From the NCBI GenBank assembly GCA_017544125.1, contig JAFYET010000366.1, positions 1 through 6,345 of the forward strand: 6,345 nucleotides of DNA. Direction: 5' to 3'. Under the pieces are notes generated by a model, which worked only from the letters and a program-made list of their open reading frames with translations, was not told the origin of the DNA and ran no database searches. Below are positions 5,739-6,345 of this stretch, one piece after another. Each line of letters starts with the position of its first letter. Within the stretch, counting starts at the first letter, position 1. A program made the position numbers and the translations under genes. This stretch comes from Ruminococcus sp. (GTDB taxonomy: Bacteria; Bacillota; Clostridia; Oscillospirales; Ruminococcaceae).

Positions 5739-5759
5739 AAAGGGGCTGGTCTGTTCTAA

Positions 5760-6345
5760 ATGGACATTATTATAATAGCTTTGCTTCTTATCCTCTCGGC
5801 GATATGCTCGGCTACCGAGACGGCGTTTTCGTCGGTCAACCATATAAGGCTCAAAAACTATGCCGCCGAGGGCAATAAAAGTGCTGCACGGGCGTTGGAG
5901 ATAACCGAGAATTTCGATAAGGCGCTCACCTGCATACTTATAGGCAATAATGTGGTTAATATCGCATCATCGGCGCTTGCTACCGTTATATTCACCGAGA
6001 AGTTCGGCTCGGGCAGCGTGGGGCTTGCAACACTTGTTATGACGGTGCTGGTACTCATCTTCGGCGAGATAATACCAAAAAGCCTTGCAAAGGAGAATTC
6101 CGAGAGCTTTTCGCTTTTTATGGCAGCACCGCTGAAAGCCGCAATGCTTATCCTCTCGCCGCTGATATTTGTGTTCACTATGATAAAAAACGGCGTTTCG
6201 CTCCTTGTGGGCTCAAAGAACGATGAGCCCTCTGTCACGGAGGAGGAGCTAAAATATATCATCGACGAGATAGAGGACGAGGGCGTGCTTGAAGAATCAG
6301 AAAGCGAGCTTGTCAGGTCGGCGCTCGAGTTTGACGAGACGGCTG
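5760..6345 (+). CDS. CorB/CorC/HlyC (CNNM-type) transport protein, 3' end missing
   Basis: The first 195 residues are present and the gene runs off the right edge. It is a membrane protein of the CNNM/CorB family, implicated in magnesium or cobalt movement across the cytoplasmic membrane. The DUF21 domain is clear: a first membrane helix (about 1-20) running into SATETAFSSVNHIRLKNYA (17-35), GNNVVNIASSALAT (62-75) in the second helix, VLVLIFGEIIPKSLAKENSE (96-115) ending the third, and a further hydrophobic stretch at about 124-145. SVTEEELKYIIDEIEDEGVL (158-177) is the typical acidic link before the paired CBS domains, which would lie outside the window with the C-terminal CorC_HlyC domain. 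The in-frame TAA just before ATG 5760 fixes the earliest start. The only purine-rich site (AGGGG, 5741-5745) is 14 bases upstream, which is long, so translation may be inefficient. Confidence 0.9.
   Translation, partial: MDIIIIALLLILSAICSATETAFSSVNHIRLKNYAAEGNKSAARALEITENFDKALTCILIGNNVVNIASSALATVIFTEKFGSGSVGLATLVMTVLVLIFGEIIPKSLAKENSESFSLFMAAPLKAAMLILSPLIFVFTMIKNGVSLLVGSKNDEPSVTEEELKYIIDEIEDEGVLEESESELVRSALEFDETA

Noticed and set aside
5680..5759. Magnesium (M-box or ykkC-like) riboswitch before the CorC/CNNM-like gene
   Set aside because: The leader is only about 80 bases, is mainly AT repeat, and has no conserved riboswitch core or terminator stem.
5858..6262. Minus-strand reading frame of 134 codons
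   Set aside because: It is antisense to the CorC/CNNM-like gene, whose DUF21 motifs are clear on the plus strand.

Overview
The window looks like chromosome from a motile Gram-positive anaerobe of the Clostridia, most likely a gut or rumen bacterium of the Ruminococcaceae/Oscillospiraceae or Lachnospiraceae type. The grounds are inferred: a Clostridia-style flagellin with a possible CsrA-controlled leader, strong GGAGG ribosome binding sites, consensus sigma-A type promoters, a GuaD-like deaminase, a YcxB-like membrane protein and a sialate O-acetylesterase-type hydrolase. Genus cannot be fixed from this sequence.

Layout: (1) 1-1268, plus strand: a 5' leader, a complete flagellin gene and a strong intrinsic terminator. 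(2) 1290-5553, minus strand: four genes read right to left, a GuaD-like nucleoside/guanine deaminase, an ABC-F ribosome-associated ATPase, a YcxB-like membrane protein and a cytoplasmic sialate/xylan O-acetylesterase-like SGNH hydrolase. Gaps are only 28, about 60 and 37 bases and no terminator is visible between them, so they could be one transcription unit. (3) 5554-5759: a divergent control region with two back-to-back sigma-A promoters whose -35 boxes lie in the two arms of a perfect 10-bp inverted repeat, followed by an AT-rich heptamer repeat. (4) 5760-6345, plus strand: the first 195 codons of a CorB/CorC/HlyC (CNNM-type) membrane protein, cut by the window edge.

The flagellin unit and the minus-strand cluster converge on the terminator at 1236-1268. 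The minus-strand genes have no obvious shared pathway; purine deamination, a translation factor, an unknown membrane protein and carbohydrate de-acetylation look like a loose housekeeping/accessory cluster.

Points to check: the ABC-F gene is broken by an apparent one-base deletion in a G run; its second ATPase site is degenerate at several key positions; the YcxB-like gene only makes a full-length family member if translation starts at a non-ATG codon (ATT at 3405-3403); the flagellin leader has two GGA elements arranged like a CsrA target; and the divergent promoters share a palindrome. I see no mobile element, CRISPR array, tRNA or rRNA, and no convincing new multi-gene system.
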